64,000 nucleotides of DNA. It comes from Solimonas soli DSM 21787 (lineage in GTDB: Bacteria; Pseudomonadota; Gammaproteobacteria; Nevskiales; Nevskiaceae). Positions 50,136 to 61,200 of the stretch are shown here, piece after piece. The DNA is taken from NCBI RefSeq assembly GCF_000474945.1, contig NZ_AXDW01000001.1, forward strand, positions 310,001 through 374,000. Reading direction: 5' to 3'. Each line of letters starts with the position of its first letter. Positions within the stretch are counted from its first letter, which is position 1. Made by a program: the position numbers and the translations under genes. Under the pieces are notes generated by a model. It saw only the letters and a program-made list of their open reading frames with translations, was not told where the DNA came from and did not search any database.

Positions 50136-50735
50136 TCAGACCGCGCGCCGGTCGCTCAGGGCGTGCGCCAGCGTGCCGCCGTCGATGTATTCCAGTTCGC
50201 CCCCCATCGGCACGCCGTGCGCGATGCGGGTGACGCGAAGACCGCGCGCCTTGGCCATCTCGGCGAGGTAGTAAGCCGTCGCCTCGCCTTCGACGGTCGG
50301 ATTGGTGGCGATGATCAGCTCCTGCACCCAGCCTTCGTCCAGCATCGCCGCGAGGCGCGGCAGGCCGAGTTCGTCGGGGCCGATGCCGTCGAGTGGCGAC
50401 AGGCGGCCCATGAGCACGAAGTAGCGGCCGCGGTACGGCGTGCCCTGCTCGATCGCCATCAGGTCGGCCGGTCCTTCGACGACGCAGAGCTGACCCTGCT
50501 GCGCGCGCGATGCGCTGCAATAGCGGCAGGCCTCGTCCTCGCAGAACATGCGGCAGCTCGGGCAGCGGCCGATGCCGGACAGCGCGTCGCCGAGCGCCGT
50601 GCCGAGCAGCGCCGCCGCGTCGCGGTCGCGGTCGAGCAGGTGGAAAGCCATGCGCTGCGCGGATTTCGGGCCGACGCCCGGCAGGCGGCGCAGCGCCTCG
50701 ATGAGGCGGTTGAGGCGGGGACTGTAGAGGCTCAC
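50136..50735 (-). CDS. recR: Recombination protein RecR
   Basis: The protein has 199 residues. The helix-hairpin-helix [19 protein letters not shown] is at residues 16-34, the four-cysteine zinc finger is [16 protein letters not shown] (57-72), and the Toprim domain covers 80-175 ([28 protein letters not shown]). RecR works with RecF and RecO to load RecA at gaps. The usual dnaX-ybaB partners are not next to it here. Confidence 0.96.
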   Translation of the reverse strand: MSLYSPRLNRLIEALRRLPGVGPKSAQRMAFHLLDRDRDAAALLGTALGDALSGIGRCPSCRMFCEDEACRYCSASRAQQGQLCVVEGPADLMAIEQGTPYRGRYFVLMGRLSPLDGIGPDELGLPRLAAMLDEGWVQELIIATNPTVEGEATAYYLAEMAKARGLRVTRIAHGVPMGGELEYIDGGTLAHALSDRRAV

Positions 50736-50823
50736 TTCTCGTGATTCATGATTCGCGACCCGTGATGGGCAAGTATGGCGCTTTTACGAATCACCAGTCA
50801 CGAATCGCCGCTCACGCCTTCAT
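50736..50823. repeat. Short GTGATTC-type repeat cluster between recR and ppsR
   Basis: The 88-base gap contains several copies of GTGATTC/GATTCGTGA in both directions (for example CGTGATTCATGATTCGCG near 50742 and ACGAATCACCAGTCACGAATC near 50788). Similar short repeats occur between genes in Xanthomonas relatives. No promoter is evident. Confidence 0.45.
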
Positions 50824-51645
50824 TCAGAACGTCTGCCGCCGCAGGCTCTTCTCCTGCATGACGGTCGCGGCGATTTCCTCGACCGACATGTTGCTGGAGT
50901 CGACGTAGGGAATGCCGTGGCGCTGGTAGAGCTGCTCGGCGCGACGCAGTTCGTAGGAGCACTGCGCGAGCGAGGCGTAGCGCGAACCGGGGCGCCGTTC
51001 GTTGCGGATCTGCATCAGGCGCTCGGCGTCGATGATCAGGCCGAAACAGCGGCTTTCGCAGCCGCGCAGGACCTTCGGCAGCACGAGGTTCTCGAGGTCG
51101 TCCTCGGTGAGCGGGAAGTTGGCGGCGAACACGCCATGCTGCAGGGCCAGGTACAGCGTGGTCGGCGTCTTGCCGCAGCGCGACGGCGCGACGAGGATGA
51201 CGTCGGCGCGGGAGAGATCGCGGGTCGAGGCGCCGTCGTCGTGCTCCATCGAGTAGTTCATCGCCGCGATGCGGGCGTTGTAGCGGGCGGTGTTCGCGCC
51301 GCCGTGCGCGCGGCCGGCCGCGTGCGACGAATCCTGGCCGACTTCGGCCTCCAGGATGTGGATGAACTGGTCGAACAAATCGAGGAACAAGCCATTGACG
51401 GTGCGGAGGATTTCCCGCACTTCGTCGTTGACCGTGGTGCTGAAGACGAGCGGCCGGACCGCGCTCTGGGTAGCGACGAAATTGATATAGTCGACTATGC
51501 TTCGCGCCCGCTCGGCGGAGTTGATGAATGGCAGGGTGGTTTTTTCGACCTCCAGGCCGTCGAACTGCGTCAGGAGCGTGTTGCCGAGAGTTTCGGCGGT
51601 GATGCCTGTGCCGTCCGAGACGAAGAAAACGGTGCGTTGTGTCAT
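50824..51645 (-). CDS. ppsR: PEP synthase regulatory protein PpsR
   Basis: The protein has 273 residues. It starts MTQRTVFFVSDGTGITAETLGNTLL; the P-loop is VAPSRCGKTPTTLYLA near 150, and GLIIDAERLMQIRNERRPGSRYA is conserved. It is a bifunctional kinase and pyrophosphorylase that switches PEP synthase off (with ADP) and on (with phosphate). It is divergent from its target ppsA, the normal arrangement. Confidence 0.95.
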   Translation of the reverse strand: MTQRTVFFVSDGTGITAETLGNTLLTQFDGLEVEKTTLPFINSAERARSIVDYINFVATQSAVRPLVFSTTVNDEVREILRTVNGLFLDLFDQFIHILEAEVGQDSSHAAGRAHGGANTARYNARIAAMNYSMEHDDGASTRDLSRADVILVAPSRCGKTPTTLYLALQHGVFAANFPLTEDDLENLVLPKVLRGCESRCFGLIIDAERLMQIRNERRPGSRYASLAQCSYELRRAEQLYQRHGIPYVDSSNMSVEEIAATVMQEKSLRRQTF

Positions 51646-51862
51646 CGGCGCAGTTTCAGTTTTTTTCGGCGGGCGTGCCAGTCCGCCGCCGGCAACGGGA
51701 GATTCTGCAGTCTTGCGGTCCGCGGCAGGCGGTGCCGCGGCGCATACGGATTCGTGCAGCGCCTCGGCGTCGCGTCGAACCGGCGCCGCGCCAGTCTGCT
51801 TCAGCCCCAGGACAGCTTGATCGCCAGATAGTCCGCACGTTTGTGTCCTGAAGAGGCCAGCC

Positions 51863-54268
51863 GTGCACACCCCTACCCATCATCGAGATTCGATAGTGAC
51901 CCGCAACGTCCTCTGGTACTCCGAACTTGGCATGCACGACGTGGAGATCGTCGGCGGCAAGAATGCCTCGCTCGGCGAAATGATCCGCAACCTCGCCGCC
52001 TCCGGCGTGCGCGTACCGAACGGATTCGCGACCACGGCCGATGCGTACCGCCAGTTCCTGAGCCACGAAGGCCTCGCCGCGCGCATCAACGAGATGCTCG
52101 CCAAGCTCGACGTGGACGACGTCACCGCGCTCGCCAGGACCGGCAAGGCGATCCGCGAGGCGGTGCTCAAGGCGCCGTTCCCGGCCGAGCTCGAGCAGGA
52201 AATCCGCGCGCACTACGACCAGCTGGTCGCCGAGTCGGGCAAGGAAATCTCCGTCGCCGTGCGCTCGTCGGCGACCGCCGAAGACCTGCCGGACGCCTCG
52301 TTCGCGGGCCAGCAGGAGACCTTCCTCAACGTCAATGGCATCGACAACGTCCTGCACGCGATCAAGGAAGTCTTCGCCTCGCTCTACAACGACCGCGCCA
52401 TCGCCTACCGCGTGCACCACAAGTTCGACCACGCCGCCGTCGCGCTGTCGGCCGGCGTGCAGCGCATGGTGCGCTCGGACAGGGGCGCGTCCGGCGTCAT
52501 GTTCACCATGGACACCGAATCGGGCTTCCGCGACGCCGTGTTCGTCACCTCCAGCTACGGCCTCGGCGAAGCCGTCGTGCAGGGCTCGGTGAATCCCGAC
52601 GAGTTCTACGTCTACAAGCCGAACATCCGCGCCAAGCGTCCGGCGATCCTCAAGCGCGGCCTCGGCGAGAAAGCCAAGAAGCTCATCTACTCGGCCGACA
52701 GATCGGTCGGCAAGACCATCGAGTTCGCCGCCGTCACGCCGGAGGAGCGCAACCGCTTCTCGCTGTCCGACGCCGAGGTCGAAGCGCTCGCCGTGCAGGC
52801 GCTGACCATCGAGGAACATTACGGCCGGCCGATGGACATCGAGTGGGGCAAGGACGGCATCGACGGCCAGCTCTACATCCTGCAGGCGCGTCCGGAAACC
52901 GTGCAGTCGCGCGCCAGCGCCAACGTGCTGCGCCGCTACAAGCTCAAGGGCAAGGGCCCGAAGCTCGCCGAAGGCCGCGCGATCGGCCAGAAGATCGGCG
53001 CCGGCGCCGTGCGCCTGCTCAAGTCCATCGACGAAATGCACCGCGTGCAGGCCGGCGACGTGCTGGTCACCGACATGACCGACCCGGACTGGGAACCGAT
53101 CATGAAGCGCGCCAGCGCCATCGTCACCAACCGCGGCGGCCGCACCTGCCACGCGGCGATCATCGCCCGCGAGCTCGGCATCCCCGCCGTGGTCGGCTGC
53201 GGCGACGCCACCGAGGTGCTGAAGGACGGCGCCAAGGTCACGGTGTCCTGCGCCGAAGGCGACACCGGCTTCGTCTACGAGGGCAACATCGACTTCAGCG
53301 TCGACGAGATCGCCCTCGACAAGATGCCGGACATCCCGGTCAAGATCATGATGAACGTCGGCACGCCGGAGCAGGCGTTCGACTTCGCCTCGTTGCCGCA
53401 CAAGGGCGTCGGTCTCGCCCGCCTCGAGTTCATCATCAACCGCCAGATCGGCATCCACCCGCAGGCGCTGCTCGAGCTCGACAAGCAGCCGGCCGAGCTG
53501 CGCCGCATCATCGATCCGATGATCGCGCCGTACGGCAGCCCGGTCGACTACTTCGTCAAGCGTCTCGCCGAGGGCGTGGCGACGATCGCCGCGGCGTTCG
53601 CGCCGGAACCGGTGATCGTGCGCATGTCCGACTTCAAGTCGAACGAATACGCCAACCTGATCGCCGGCAAGCGCTACGAGCCGCACGAAGAGAACCCGAT
53701 GATCGGCTTCCGTGGCGCCTCGCGCTACATCGCCGAATCGTTCCGGCCGTGCTTCGAGCTGGAGTGCCGCGCGCTCAAGTACGTGCGCGACGAGATGGGC
53801 CTGACCAACGTCAAGATCATGATCCCCTTCGTGCGCACGCTCGACGAGGCGCGCCAGGTGGGCGAGATCCTCAAGGCCAACGGCCTCGAGCGCGGCAAGA
53901 ACGGCCTGCAGCTGATCATGATGTGCGAGCTGCCGTCGAACGCCGTGCTCGCCGACAAGTTCCTCGAATACTTCGACGGCTTCTCGATCGGCTCCAACGA
54001 CATGACGCAGCTGACGCTCGGCCTCGATCGCGACTCGGGCCTGATCGCCCATCTGTTCGACGAGCGCAACGAAGCGGTCAAGCGCATGCTGCACATGGCG
54101 ATCGACGCCTGCCGCAAGCAGGGCAAGTACATCGGCATCTGCGGCCAGGGTCCTTCCGACCATCCGGACCTCGCGCGCTGGCTGCTCGACGAGGGCATCG
54201 AGTCGATGTCGCTGAATCCGGACACGGTCGTCGAAACCTGGCTGTTCCTGGCCGGCCAGAAGGCCTGA
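51863..54268 (+). CDS. ppsA: Phosphoenolpyruvate synthase
   Basis: The protein has 801 residues. The ATP-grasp N-domain starts [25 protein letters not shown] and contains [23 protein letters not shown]. The phosphorylated His lies in [24 protein letters not shown] (near 430). The PEP/pyruvate barrel ends with [18 protein letters not shown] and [11 protein letters not shown] with the catalytic Cys. It makes PEP from pyruvate and ATP for gluconeogenesis. AAGAGG supports the GTG at 51863; a second GTG eleven codons later is an alternative. Confidence 0.96.
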   Translation: MHTPTHHRDSIVTRNVLWYSELGMHDVEIVGGKNASLGEMIRNLAASGVRVPNGFATTADAYRQFLSHEGLAARINEMLAKLDVDDVTALARTGKAIREAVLKAPFPAELEQEIRAHYDQLVAESGKEISVAVRSSATAEDLPDASFAGQQETFLNVNGIDNVLHAIKEVFASLYNDRAIAYRVHHKFDHAAVALSAGVQRMVRSDRGASGVMFTMDTESGFRDAVFVTSSYGLGEAVVQGSVNPDEFYVYKPNIRAKRPAILKRGLGEKAKKLIYSADRSVGKTIEFAAVTPEERNRFSLSDAEVEALAVQALTIEEHYGRPMDIEWGKDGIDGQLYILQARPETVQSRASANVLRRYKLKGKGPKLAEGRAIGQKIGAGAVRLLKSIDEMHRVQAGDVLVTDMTDPDWEPIMKRASAIVTNRGGRTCHAAIIARELGIPAVVGCGDATEVLKDGAKVTVSCAEGDTGFVYEGNIDFSVDEIALDKMPDIPVKIMMNVGTPEQAFDFASLPHKGVGLARLEFIINRQIGIHPQALLELDKQPAELRRIIDPMIAPYGSPVDYFVKRLAEGVATIAAAFAPEPVIVRMSDFKSNEYANLIAGKRYEPHEENPMIGFRGASRYIAESFRPCFELECRALKYVRDEMGLTNVKIMIPFVRTLDEARQVGEILKANGLERGKNGLQLIMMCELPSNAVLADKFLEYFDGFSIGSNDMTQLTLGLDRDSGLIAHLFDERNEAVKRMLHMAIDACRKQGKYIGICGQGPSDHPDLARWLLDEGIESMSLNPDTVVETWLFLAGQKA

Positions 54269-54900
54269 TGCCGATGCGGCGCCGTTGCGGACTTCTCGTC
54301 GCGGTGCTGCTGTCCCTGCTGTGCAGCGCCCGGACCGTCGCCGGCGATGCGCCCGGGCGCTTCGATTACTGGGTGCTGTCGCTGTCCTGGTCGCCGGAAT
54401 ATTGCCAGGCGAACGTCGGCGACGAGCAGTGCCGTCAGCATTACGCCTTCGTCGTGCACGGCCTGTGGCCGCAGTACGAGCGCGGCTACCCGTCGCGCTG
54501 TGCGCGGCGCGAGCGCGTGCCCAAGCCGCTGATCGCGCGCATGCTGCCGCTGATGCCGAGCGAGGCGCTGATCCAGCACGAATGGGACACGCACGGCAGC
54601 TGCTCGGGACTGTCGCAGGAGGACTACTTCGCGCTGGTCGAGCGCGTGCGGCGCAAGATCGAGATTCCCGCCGAATACCGCGAGGCCGAGGACTATCTCA
54701 GCACCAGCGCCGACGCCATCGAACGCAGCTTCATCCGCGACAATCGCGACTTCGACCGCGACGGCATCGCCGTGCAATGCCACGGCCGCTACCTGCGCGA
54801 AGTGCGCATGTGCTTCGACACCGATCTGCAGCCGCGCGCCTGCGGCCGCGACGTCGACGATCGCTGCCGCGATCAGGTCGTGCTGCGCCCGAACCGCTAG
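54268..54900 (+). CDS. Exported ribonuclease T2
   Basis: The protein has 210 residues. A signal peptide (LLVAVLLSLLCSARTVAG) is cut near residue 26. The two catalytic segments are FVVHGLWPQ (His 63 region) and HEWDTHGSCS (His, Glu, His), both intact. Eight or more cysteines suggest disulfides. It cuts RNA without base preference in the periplasm, like RNase I. Its ATG shares bases with the ppsA stop (TGATG), an unexpected coupling to a gluconeogenesis gene. Confidence 0.93.
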   Translation: MPMRRRCGLLVAVLLSLLCSARTVAGDAPGRFDYWVLSLSWSPEYCQANVGDEQCRQHYAFVVHGLWPQYERGYPSRCARRERVPKPLIARMLPLMPSEALIQHEWDTHGSCSGLSQEDYFALVERVRRKIEIPAEYREAEDYLSTSADAIERSFIRDNRDFDRDGIAVQCHGRYLREVRMCFDTDLQPRACGRDVDDRCRDQVVLRPNR

Positions 54901-54932
54901 CGGAGCGGCCGGCGTGGCGCACCAACAAAAAT

Positions 54933-54956
54933 GCCCGCTGCGTGCGGGCTCTTTTT
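54933..54956. terminator. Bidirectional terminator between RNase T2 and the tRNAs
   Basis: GCCCGC and GCGGGC pair around TGCGT with five T on the right and five A on the left. It ends rightward RNase T2 transcription and leftward tRNA transcription. Confidence 0.85.
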
Positions 54957-54976
54957 CATGCGGCCATCGTTCGAGA

Positions 54977-55052
54977 TGGCGTCCCCACGGGGATTCGAAC
55001 CCCGGTACTTACCGTGAAAGGGTAATGTCCTAGGCCTCTAGACGATGGGGAC
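54977..55052 (-). tRNA. tRNA-Glu (anticodon UUC)
   Basis: The 76-base gene folds as a full cloverleaf. The acceptor arm is GTCCCCA with its partner ending TGGGGAC; the anticodon loop reads CCTTTCACG with UUC, and the T-loop is GGTTCGAATCC. The discriminator G and CCA are encoded (GCCA at 54980-54977). Confidence 0.97.
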
Positions 55053-55068
55053 GAGGCAATCCTGTATT

Positions 55069-55144
<76 letters not shown>

Positions 55145-55159
55145 ACGACAGGGGCGCGC

Positions 55160-55165
55160 ATTATA
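55160..55165 (-). promoter_or_regulatory. -10 element of the tRNA promoter
   Basis: A perfect TATAAT on the minus strand is followed by the GC-rich discriminator GCGCGCC, typical of stable-RNA promoters under stringent control. The -35 region is not clear (TTCCCA at a 16-base distance is the best candidate). The first tRNA base lies about 16 bases downstream. Confidence 0.7.
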
Positions 55166-55298
55166 GCCAAAGAGCGCCCGATGGGAAGCTTTTTTTGCGC
55201 TGCCGGCGGCATCGCCGGTCGTGCCGGGCCGCAGCGCCGCGACGACCTTGACGGCGGTCCATGCGCCGCCGCGAAGTGCGCAGTAATCTGCCTTCACG

Positions 55299-58277
55299 AT
55301 GCCGCCCCGCCAGCCCTCCGACCTGCTCGACGTCTCGACCTGGCGCAGCATCACGCCGGGCACCGGCCGCCTGACGCTGTCGGCGACGCGGCGGGCGCGA
55401 CGCCCCGCCCTGCGCCTGGACTTCGATTTCCGCGACGGCAGCGGCTATGTGATCGCGCATCGCGACTGGTGTCGCCGCATGCCGGAGGCCTACACCCTGC
55501 GCCTGCATCTGCGCGGCGAAGGGCGCCTGAACGATCTCGAGATCAAGTTCGCCGATCGCGGCGGGCACAACGTGTGGCGGCATGTGCTGCACGATCTGCA
55601 GCTGCCGGCGCACTGGCGGCGCATCGAAATTCCCAGCCGCGCGCTGCCTTTCGCCTGGGGCCCCGACAGCGGCGCGCCGCTCGAGGAAATCGGCTCGCTC
55701 GAATTCGCGGTGGTCGCCGGCGAAGGCGGCCGCGGCAGCTTGAGCATCGCCGACATCGAGCTGATCGACGAGACGGCGCGGGCCGCGCCACGGCCGACCA
55801 GTTCGAGCGGTCGGGCCAGCGCCGACGCCGCACGCCGCGACACCTTCGGCTGGCATCCGCAGGGCGACGATCCGGCACCATGGCTTGCGCTCGATGCGCA
55901 CGCGCCTCGCGACATCGGCGGCCTGATCCTCGAATGGCAGGACACGGCGCCCGCGCGCGGCTTTCGCGTGCGCGCCTCCAACAGCGGCACACGCTACCGG
56001 ACCGTGTATGAAACCCGGCGCGCCGGCGGGCGGCGCAGCTACGTGGCTCTGCGCGCGCTGCGCGCACGCTGGCTGCGCATCGAGCTGCACGGGCCTTCGT
56101 CCGGCGCGCAGCTGGCGCTGCAGTCCTTCGAGTTCTCGCGATCGCCCGAAGCGTTCTGGCAACAGCTCGCACGCCACGAACCGCGCGGCTGGCATCCGCG
56201 CTGGCTGCATCGCGAGCAGGCGCCGTGGACACCGTCCGGCACGGCGCATGGCCGCGACTGCGCCCTGCTGTCGATCGACGGCATCGTCGAGCCGCACCGC
56301 GGCGCCTGGTCGCTGGAACCGATGCTGTGGCTCGGCGATCGTCTCCACACCTGGGCCGAGGTGCAGACGCGGCCGGCCCTTCGCGATGGCTGGAAGCCGC
56401 AACCGTCGGTGACGTGGACGCTTGAAAACTGGCGCCTGCACATCGCGCTCGACGTCGACGATCAGGGCAGCCCGCGCGTGACCTACCGCTACGAGCACGA
56501 TGACCCGGCGGCGCCCGAGGCGCGGCTGTTCGTCCTGCTGCGGCCCTTTCAGCTCATGCCGCCGTGGCAGCAGTACGACGGCATCGGCGGCGTGCGGCCG
56601 ATTCACGCACTGCGCTGGCGCGATGGCGCGGTCGAGATCGACGGACTAAGCAGCGTGCGGCCGTTGCGGTCGCCTTCCGGCTTCGGCGCACAGGGCTTCG
56701 CCGAGGGGCCGCTGGCCGGGCAGCTCGCCGGCGGCGAGTTGCCGCCGCGCCGCAGCGTCGACGATCCCGCCGGCTTCGCCACGGGCGCACTGCGCTTCGA
56801 TCTCTCGCCGCGCGGCGCGACGTCGTGCATCACCCTGCTCTGCCCGTCGCCGCAGGCCGTCGATGCGGCGACGACGCGGCCGGCGTTCGACTGGGCGACG
56901 CCGTTCGATAGCGTGCACTGGTCGGCGCCCGGCTGGGGCCGCGACGTGCTGGGCACGATGCGCACCGCCGCCAGCCACATTCTCGTCACGCGCAGCGGCG
57001 CGGCGCTGCAGCCCGGGCCGCGCCGCTATACGCGGGCCTGGATCCGCGATGGCGCGGCGATGGGCGCGGCGCTGCTGCGCATGGGCTGCAGCGCGCCGGT
57101 GCGCGAGTTCATCGACTGGTATGCGCCGTACCAGCGCGAAGACGGCTTCGTGCCCTGCTGCGTCGATCGCCACGGCCCGGACTGGCTGGTCGAGCACGAC
57201 AGCCACGGCGAGCTGGTCGCCTTGATCGCCGATCATTTCCGCTTCAGCGGCGACGCGGCGGCGCTGGCGCGGCACTGGCCGCATCTCGAACGCGCCCTCG
57301 CCTGCATCGAGAACCTGCTCGACGACAGCGGCCTGCTGCCGCGCTCGGCCAGCCACGAGGGCTATCTCGGCAATCCGGTGCACGCCTACTGGGACGATTT
57401 CTGGGCGCTGCGCGCGCTGCGCGACGGTGCGGCGCTGGCGCGGCAGCATGGGCTGGCACCGGCGGCGCTGCACTGGCAGGCGCTGCACGACCGCCTGGCG
57501 GCGGCGCTGCTGGCATCGATCCGCACGACGCGCGCCACGCATCGCATCGACTATGTTCCGGGCAGCGTCGAACAGCACGATCTCGATCCGACCGCGACCG
57601 CCGACGGCATCTCGCGGCTCGAGCTGCCGCCCGGCCTCGACCGCGGGCCGGTCGATCGCACTTTCGATCGCTACCTCGAAAACTGGCGCGCGCGGCGCGC
57701 CGGCACGGCGGCGTGGACCAACTACACGCCCTACGAAATCCGCATCATCGGCGCGCTGCTGCGCCTCGGACGTCGCGAGGACGCGCTCGAGTTGCTGCGC
57801 TATTTCCTCGACCAGCGTCAGCCGCCGGCCTGGCACCAGTGGCCGGAAATCGTCTGGCGCGAGCCCGCCGCGCCGGCCCATCTCGGCGATCTGCCGCATA
57901 CCTGGATCGCCGCCGAATACGTACTCGCCGTGCGCGCCTTGTTCGTCTATGAAAGCGAGGCCGAAGACGCGCTCGTGCTCGGCGCCGGACTGGCGCCGGA
58001 ATGGCTCGAAGGCGATGGCGTGCAGGTGCGCGGCGCACCGACCATGGCCGGCCGCCTGCACTACACGCTGCGCCGCGTCGACCAGCGCACCCTGCATTTC
58101 GAGATCGCCGACGGCGTGCACTGCGCCCTGCTGCTGCGGCCGCCGCTGGACGGCCGGCGCATCCTCGCCGTCGACGCCGAGGCCGGCACCGTCCTGCATG
58201 TCGACGCGCAATCGCTGCGCATCGCCGCCGCGCCGGCGCGGCTGCGTCTGCATCTGGCGCCGAAGGACCTGACGTGA
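55299..58277 (+). CDS. Discoidin-domain protein with (alpha/alpha)6 glycosidase-like C-terminal half
   Basis: The protein has 992 residues and no signal peptide. Residues 1-165 form a beta-sandwich of carbohydrate-binding type (LRLDFDFRDGSGYVIAHRDW, VWRHVLHDLQLPAHWRRIEIPSRAL). A discoidin/F5-8 C-like domain follows at about 185-285 (PWLALDAHAPRDIGGLILEW, RWLRIELHG). From about 560 an (alpha/alpha)6-barrel begins, with RAWIRDGAAMGAALL, VEHDSHGELVALIADHF and HAYWDDFWALRAL resembling GH15/GH63-type enzymes. The substrate is not known. The stop overlaps the start of the GH94-like gene (GTGA), so the two enzymes act in one pathway. Confidence 0.82.
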   Translation: MPPRQPSDLLDVSTWRSITPGTGRLTLSATRRARRPALRLDFDFRDGSGYVIAHRDWCRRMPEAYTLRLHLRGEGRLNDLEIKFADRGGHNVWRHVLHDLQLPAHWRRIEIPSRALPFAWGPDSGAPLEEIGSLEFAVVAGEGGRGSLSIADIELIDETARAAPRPTSSSGRASADAARRDTFGWHPQGDDPAPWLALDAHAPRDIGGLILEWQDTAPARGFRVRASNSGTRYRTVYETRRAGGRRSYVALRALRARWLRIELHGPSSGAQLALQSFEFSRSPEAFWQQLARHEPRGWHPRWLHREQAPWTPSGTAHGRDCALLSIDGIVEPHRGAWSLEPMLWLGDRLHTWAEVQTRPALRDGWKPQPSVTWTLENWRLHIALDVDDQGSPRVTYRYEHDDPAAPEARLFVLLRPFQLMPPWQQYDGIGGVRPIHALRWRDGAVEIDGLSSVRPLRSPSGFGAQGFAEGPLAGQLAGGELPPRRSVDDPAGFATGALRFDLSPRGATSCITLLCPSPQAVDAATTRPAFDWATPFDSVHWSAPGWGRDVLGTMRTAASHILVTRSGAALQPGPRRYTRAWIRDGAAMGAALLRMGCSAPVREFIDWYAPYQREDGFVPCCVDRHGPDWLVEHDSHGELVALIADHFRFSGDAAALARHWPHLERALACIENLLDDSGLLPRSASHEGYLGNPVHAYWDDFWALRALRDGAALARQHGLAPAALHWQALHDRLAAALLASIRTTRATHRIDYVPGSVEQHDLDPTATADGISRLELPPGLDRGPVDRTFDRYLENWRARRAGTAAWTNYTPYEIRIIGALLRLGRREDALELLRYFLDQRQPPAWHQWPEIVWREPAAPAHLGDLPHTWIAAEYVLAVRALFVYESEAEDALVLGAGLAPEWLEGDGVQVRGAPTMAGRLHYTLRRVDQRTLHFEIADGVHCALLLRPPLDGRRILAVDAEAGTVLHVDAQSLRIAAAPARLRLHLAPKDLT

Positions 58278-61200
58278 AGCGCCGGGCGCCCGCGGCGATC
58301 CACGATCTGCTGCGCGGCCACTCACGCGTGCGGCTCGGCGAAGCCGGCGGCGGCGTCTCGCTGTGGAACGCGCTGGCGCTCAATCGCTGGCCCGGCGACG
58401 CGGTCGAGGACGCGCACGGCTTCTTTCTCTACCTGCGCGACACCGACGACGACCGGCTGTGGTCGGCCGGCCTGCAGCCGGTCGCGGCGCAGCCCGCGCA
58501 TTACGCCTTCGCCGCCGATGCGCAGCGGCTGCGCATCGAGCGCCGCGACGCGGACATTGCGACCCGGCTCGATGTCGAGCTGATCGACGACGGCGTCGAA
58601 CGTCGCCGCCTGACGCTGCGCAACGCGTCTTCGCGCCGCCGCCGCATCGAAGTGACGAGCTATCTCGAAATCGCACTGGCGCCGCCGCAGGCCGATCTCG
58701 CGCATCCCGCCTTTCTCAAGCTGTTCGTGCAGACCGCCTGGCAGGCGGCGCCGGCGGCGCTGCTCGCCCGTCGCCGGCCGCGCGCGAAGGACGAATGCTG
58801 GCCGACGCTGTTCCATACCCTGCGCGGCGCGCCGATCCGGCAGTGGGAAACCGATCGCGTCCGCTGCGTTGGCCGCGGCCGCAGCGTCGCGCGACCCGCC
58901 TTCGATCTGCGCGGCACGACCGGCAACGTGCTCGACGCCGCCTTCTGCCTGCGCACCCACGTCGAACTCGCGCCCGGCGAAACGCGCGTGCTCGACTTCC
59001 TGCTCGGGGCCGCCGCCGACGACGACGTCGCGCGCACCCTGCTGCAGAAGCACGCGCCCGACGCCGTCGCCGAGCCTTCGGCGGTCGCCGCGCATGACGA
59101 CGCCGGCGCGCCGCGCGCGCGATTCAGCGAGGACGGCCGCGAATATCTGCTCAGGCTCGAAGCGCGGCGCGACGGCCTGCGCCTGCCGCCGATGCCCTGG
59201 GTCAACGTCATCGCCAATCCGCGCTTCGGCACCATCGTCAGCGAAACCGGCGCGGCCTGCACCTGGGCCGGCAACAGCCAGGCGTGGCGCCTGACGCCGT
59301 GGGCGAACGACCCGGTCTGCGATCCGCACGACGAGGCCCTGTACCTGCGCGACGAGGACGACGGCCACGCGTGGACGCCGCTGCCCGGCCCGCTGCCGGC
59401 CGCCGCGCCCTACGACGTCCGCCACGGCTTCGGCTACACGCGCTTCGAACTGCAGGCCGAGGGCCTGCGTCACGAGACCACCGTCTTCGTCGATCGCGAG
59501 CTGCCGCTGAAGTTCGTGCGCCTGTGCCTGCGCAACACCGGCACGCGGCCGCGGCGGCTGTCGCTGTACGCCTATCAGCGGCTCGTGCTCGGCACGCTGC
59601 CGGACCCGGCCGGCGTTCGCAGCTGGCGGCACGAGGACGTGCTGTGCGCCGCGCGCGAACGCGGGCCGATCGCTTTCACGCTGGTGCTCGGCGACGGCGA
59701 GACACGCAGCGTCAGCACCGATCGCGCGCATTTCCTCGGCATCGGCGGCAGCCCGCACGCGCCGCGCGCCCTGCGCGAGGCGCAACTCGAGGCCGCGCCG
59801 GGCGACGGGTCCGATCCCTGCTTCGCGCGGCAGGTCGCGCTGCACCTGCCGGCCGGCGCCCGGCTCGACTGCTGCATCGCGCTCGGCAGCGCGCGCGACG
59901 CCGATGAGCTGCGCCAGCTCGTCGCGCTCTGCCGGCAGCCCGGCGCGGTCGAGGCGGCCTTTGCCGCCGCGCGCGACGCCTGGCGCGACGCGCTCGACGG
60001 CATTCGCGTGCGCACGCCCGCGCCGGAACTCGACGCGATGATCAACGGCTGGCTGCCCTATCAGGCCCTGTCCTGTCGCCTTCACGGCCGCAGCGCGCTG
60101 TATCAGTCGAGCGGCGCCTATGGTTTTCGCGATCAGCTGCAGGACGCCGGCAACCTCAGCCTGCTGTGGCCGCAGCGGACGCGCGCGCAGATCCTGCTGC
60201 ATGCCTCGCGCCAGTTCGTCGAGGGCGACGTGCTGCACTGGTGGCACGAGGAGGACCCGCCGCGCGGCGTGCGCACGCGCTTCGCCGACGATCTGCTGTG
60301 GCTGCCCTTCGTCGCCCTGCGCTACGTGCGCGAAACGGGCGACGCCGCGCTGCTCGACGAGCCGGTGCCCTTCCTCGCCGCGCCGCCGCTCGACGCCTGT
60401 GAGGACGAACGCTACGCGGCGTTCACTGCCGGCGGCGAAACCGCCAGCGTCTACGAGCACTGCGCGCGCGCCATCGAGCGCGCGCTGACCGCCGGCGCGC
60501 ACGGCCTGCCGCTGATGGGCAGCGGCGACTGGAACGACGGCATGAATCGCGTCGGCCGCGAGGGCCGCGGCGAGAGCGTCTGGCTCGGCTTCTTCCTCTG
60601 CGACATTCTCGCCGCCTTCGTTCCGCTGGCCCGCGCGCGCGGCGACGCGGCGCGCGCCGAACGCGGGGCGGCGTACCGCGAACGTCTCGCCGCAGCCCTG
60701 AACGACAGCGGCTGGGACGGCGGCTGGTATCGCCGCGCCTACTACGACGACGGCACGCCGCTCGGCACGCGTGACGCGTCGGAATGCCGCATCGACGGCC
60801 TTGTGCAGGCCTGGGCCGTGCTGTCGGGCATCGCGCCGCCGGCGCGCGCCGCGCAGGCGATGGATGCGGTGGAAGCACAGCTGGTCGACGCCGCGCACGG
60901 CTTGATCCGCCTGCTGACGCCGCCCTTCGTCGACGCCGCCGAAGATCCCGGCTACATCAAGGGCTATGTGGCCGGCGTGCGCGAGAACGGCGGCCAGTAC
61001 ACGCACGCCGCCTGCTGGATGGTCGCCGCCTTCGCGGCGCTCGGCCGGCGCGATCGCGCCGCGCCGCTGCTGGCGATGCTGAGCCCCATGCACCACACGC
61101 GCGACGCCGCCGCCGTGGCGCGCTATCAGGTCGAGCCCTACGTGATCGCCGCCGACATCTACGGCGCCGCGCCGCACGCCGGCCGCGGCGGCTGGACCTG

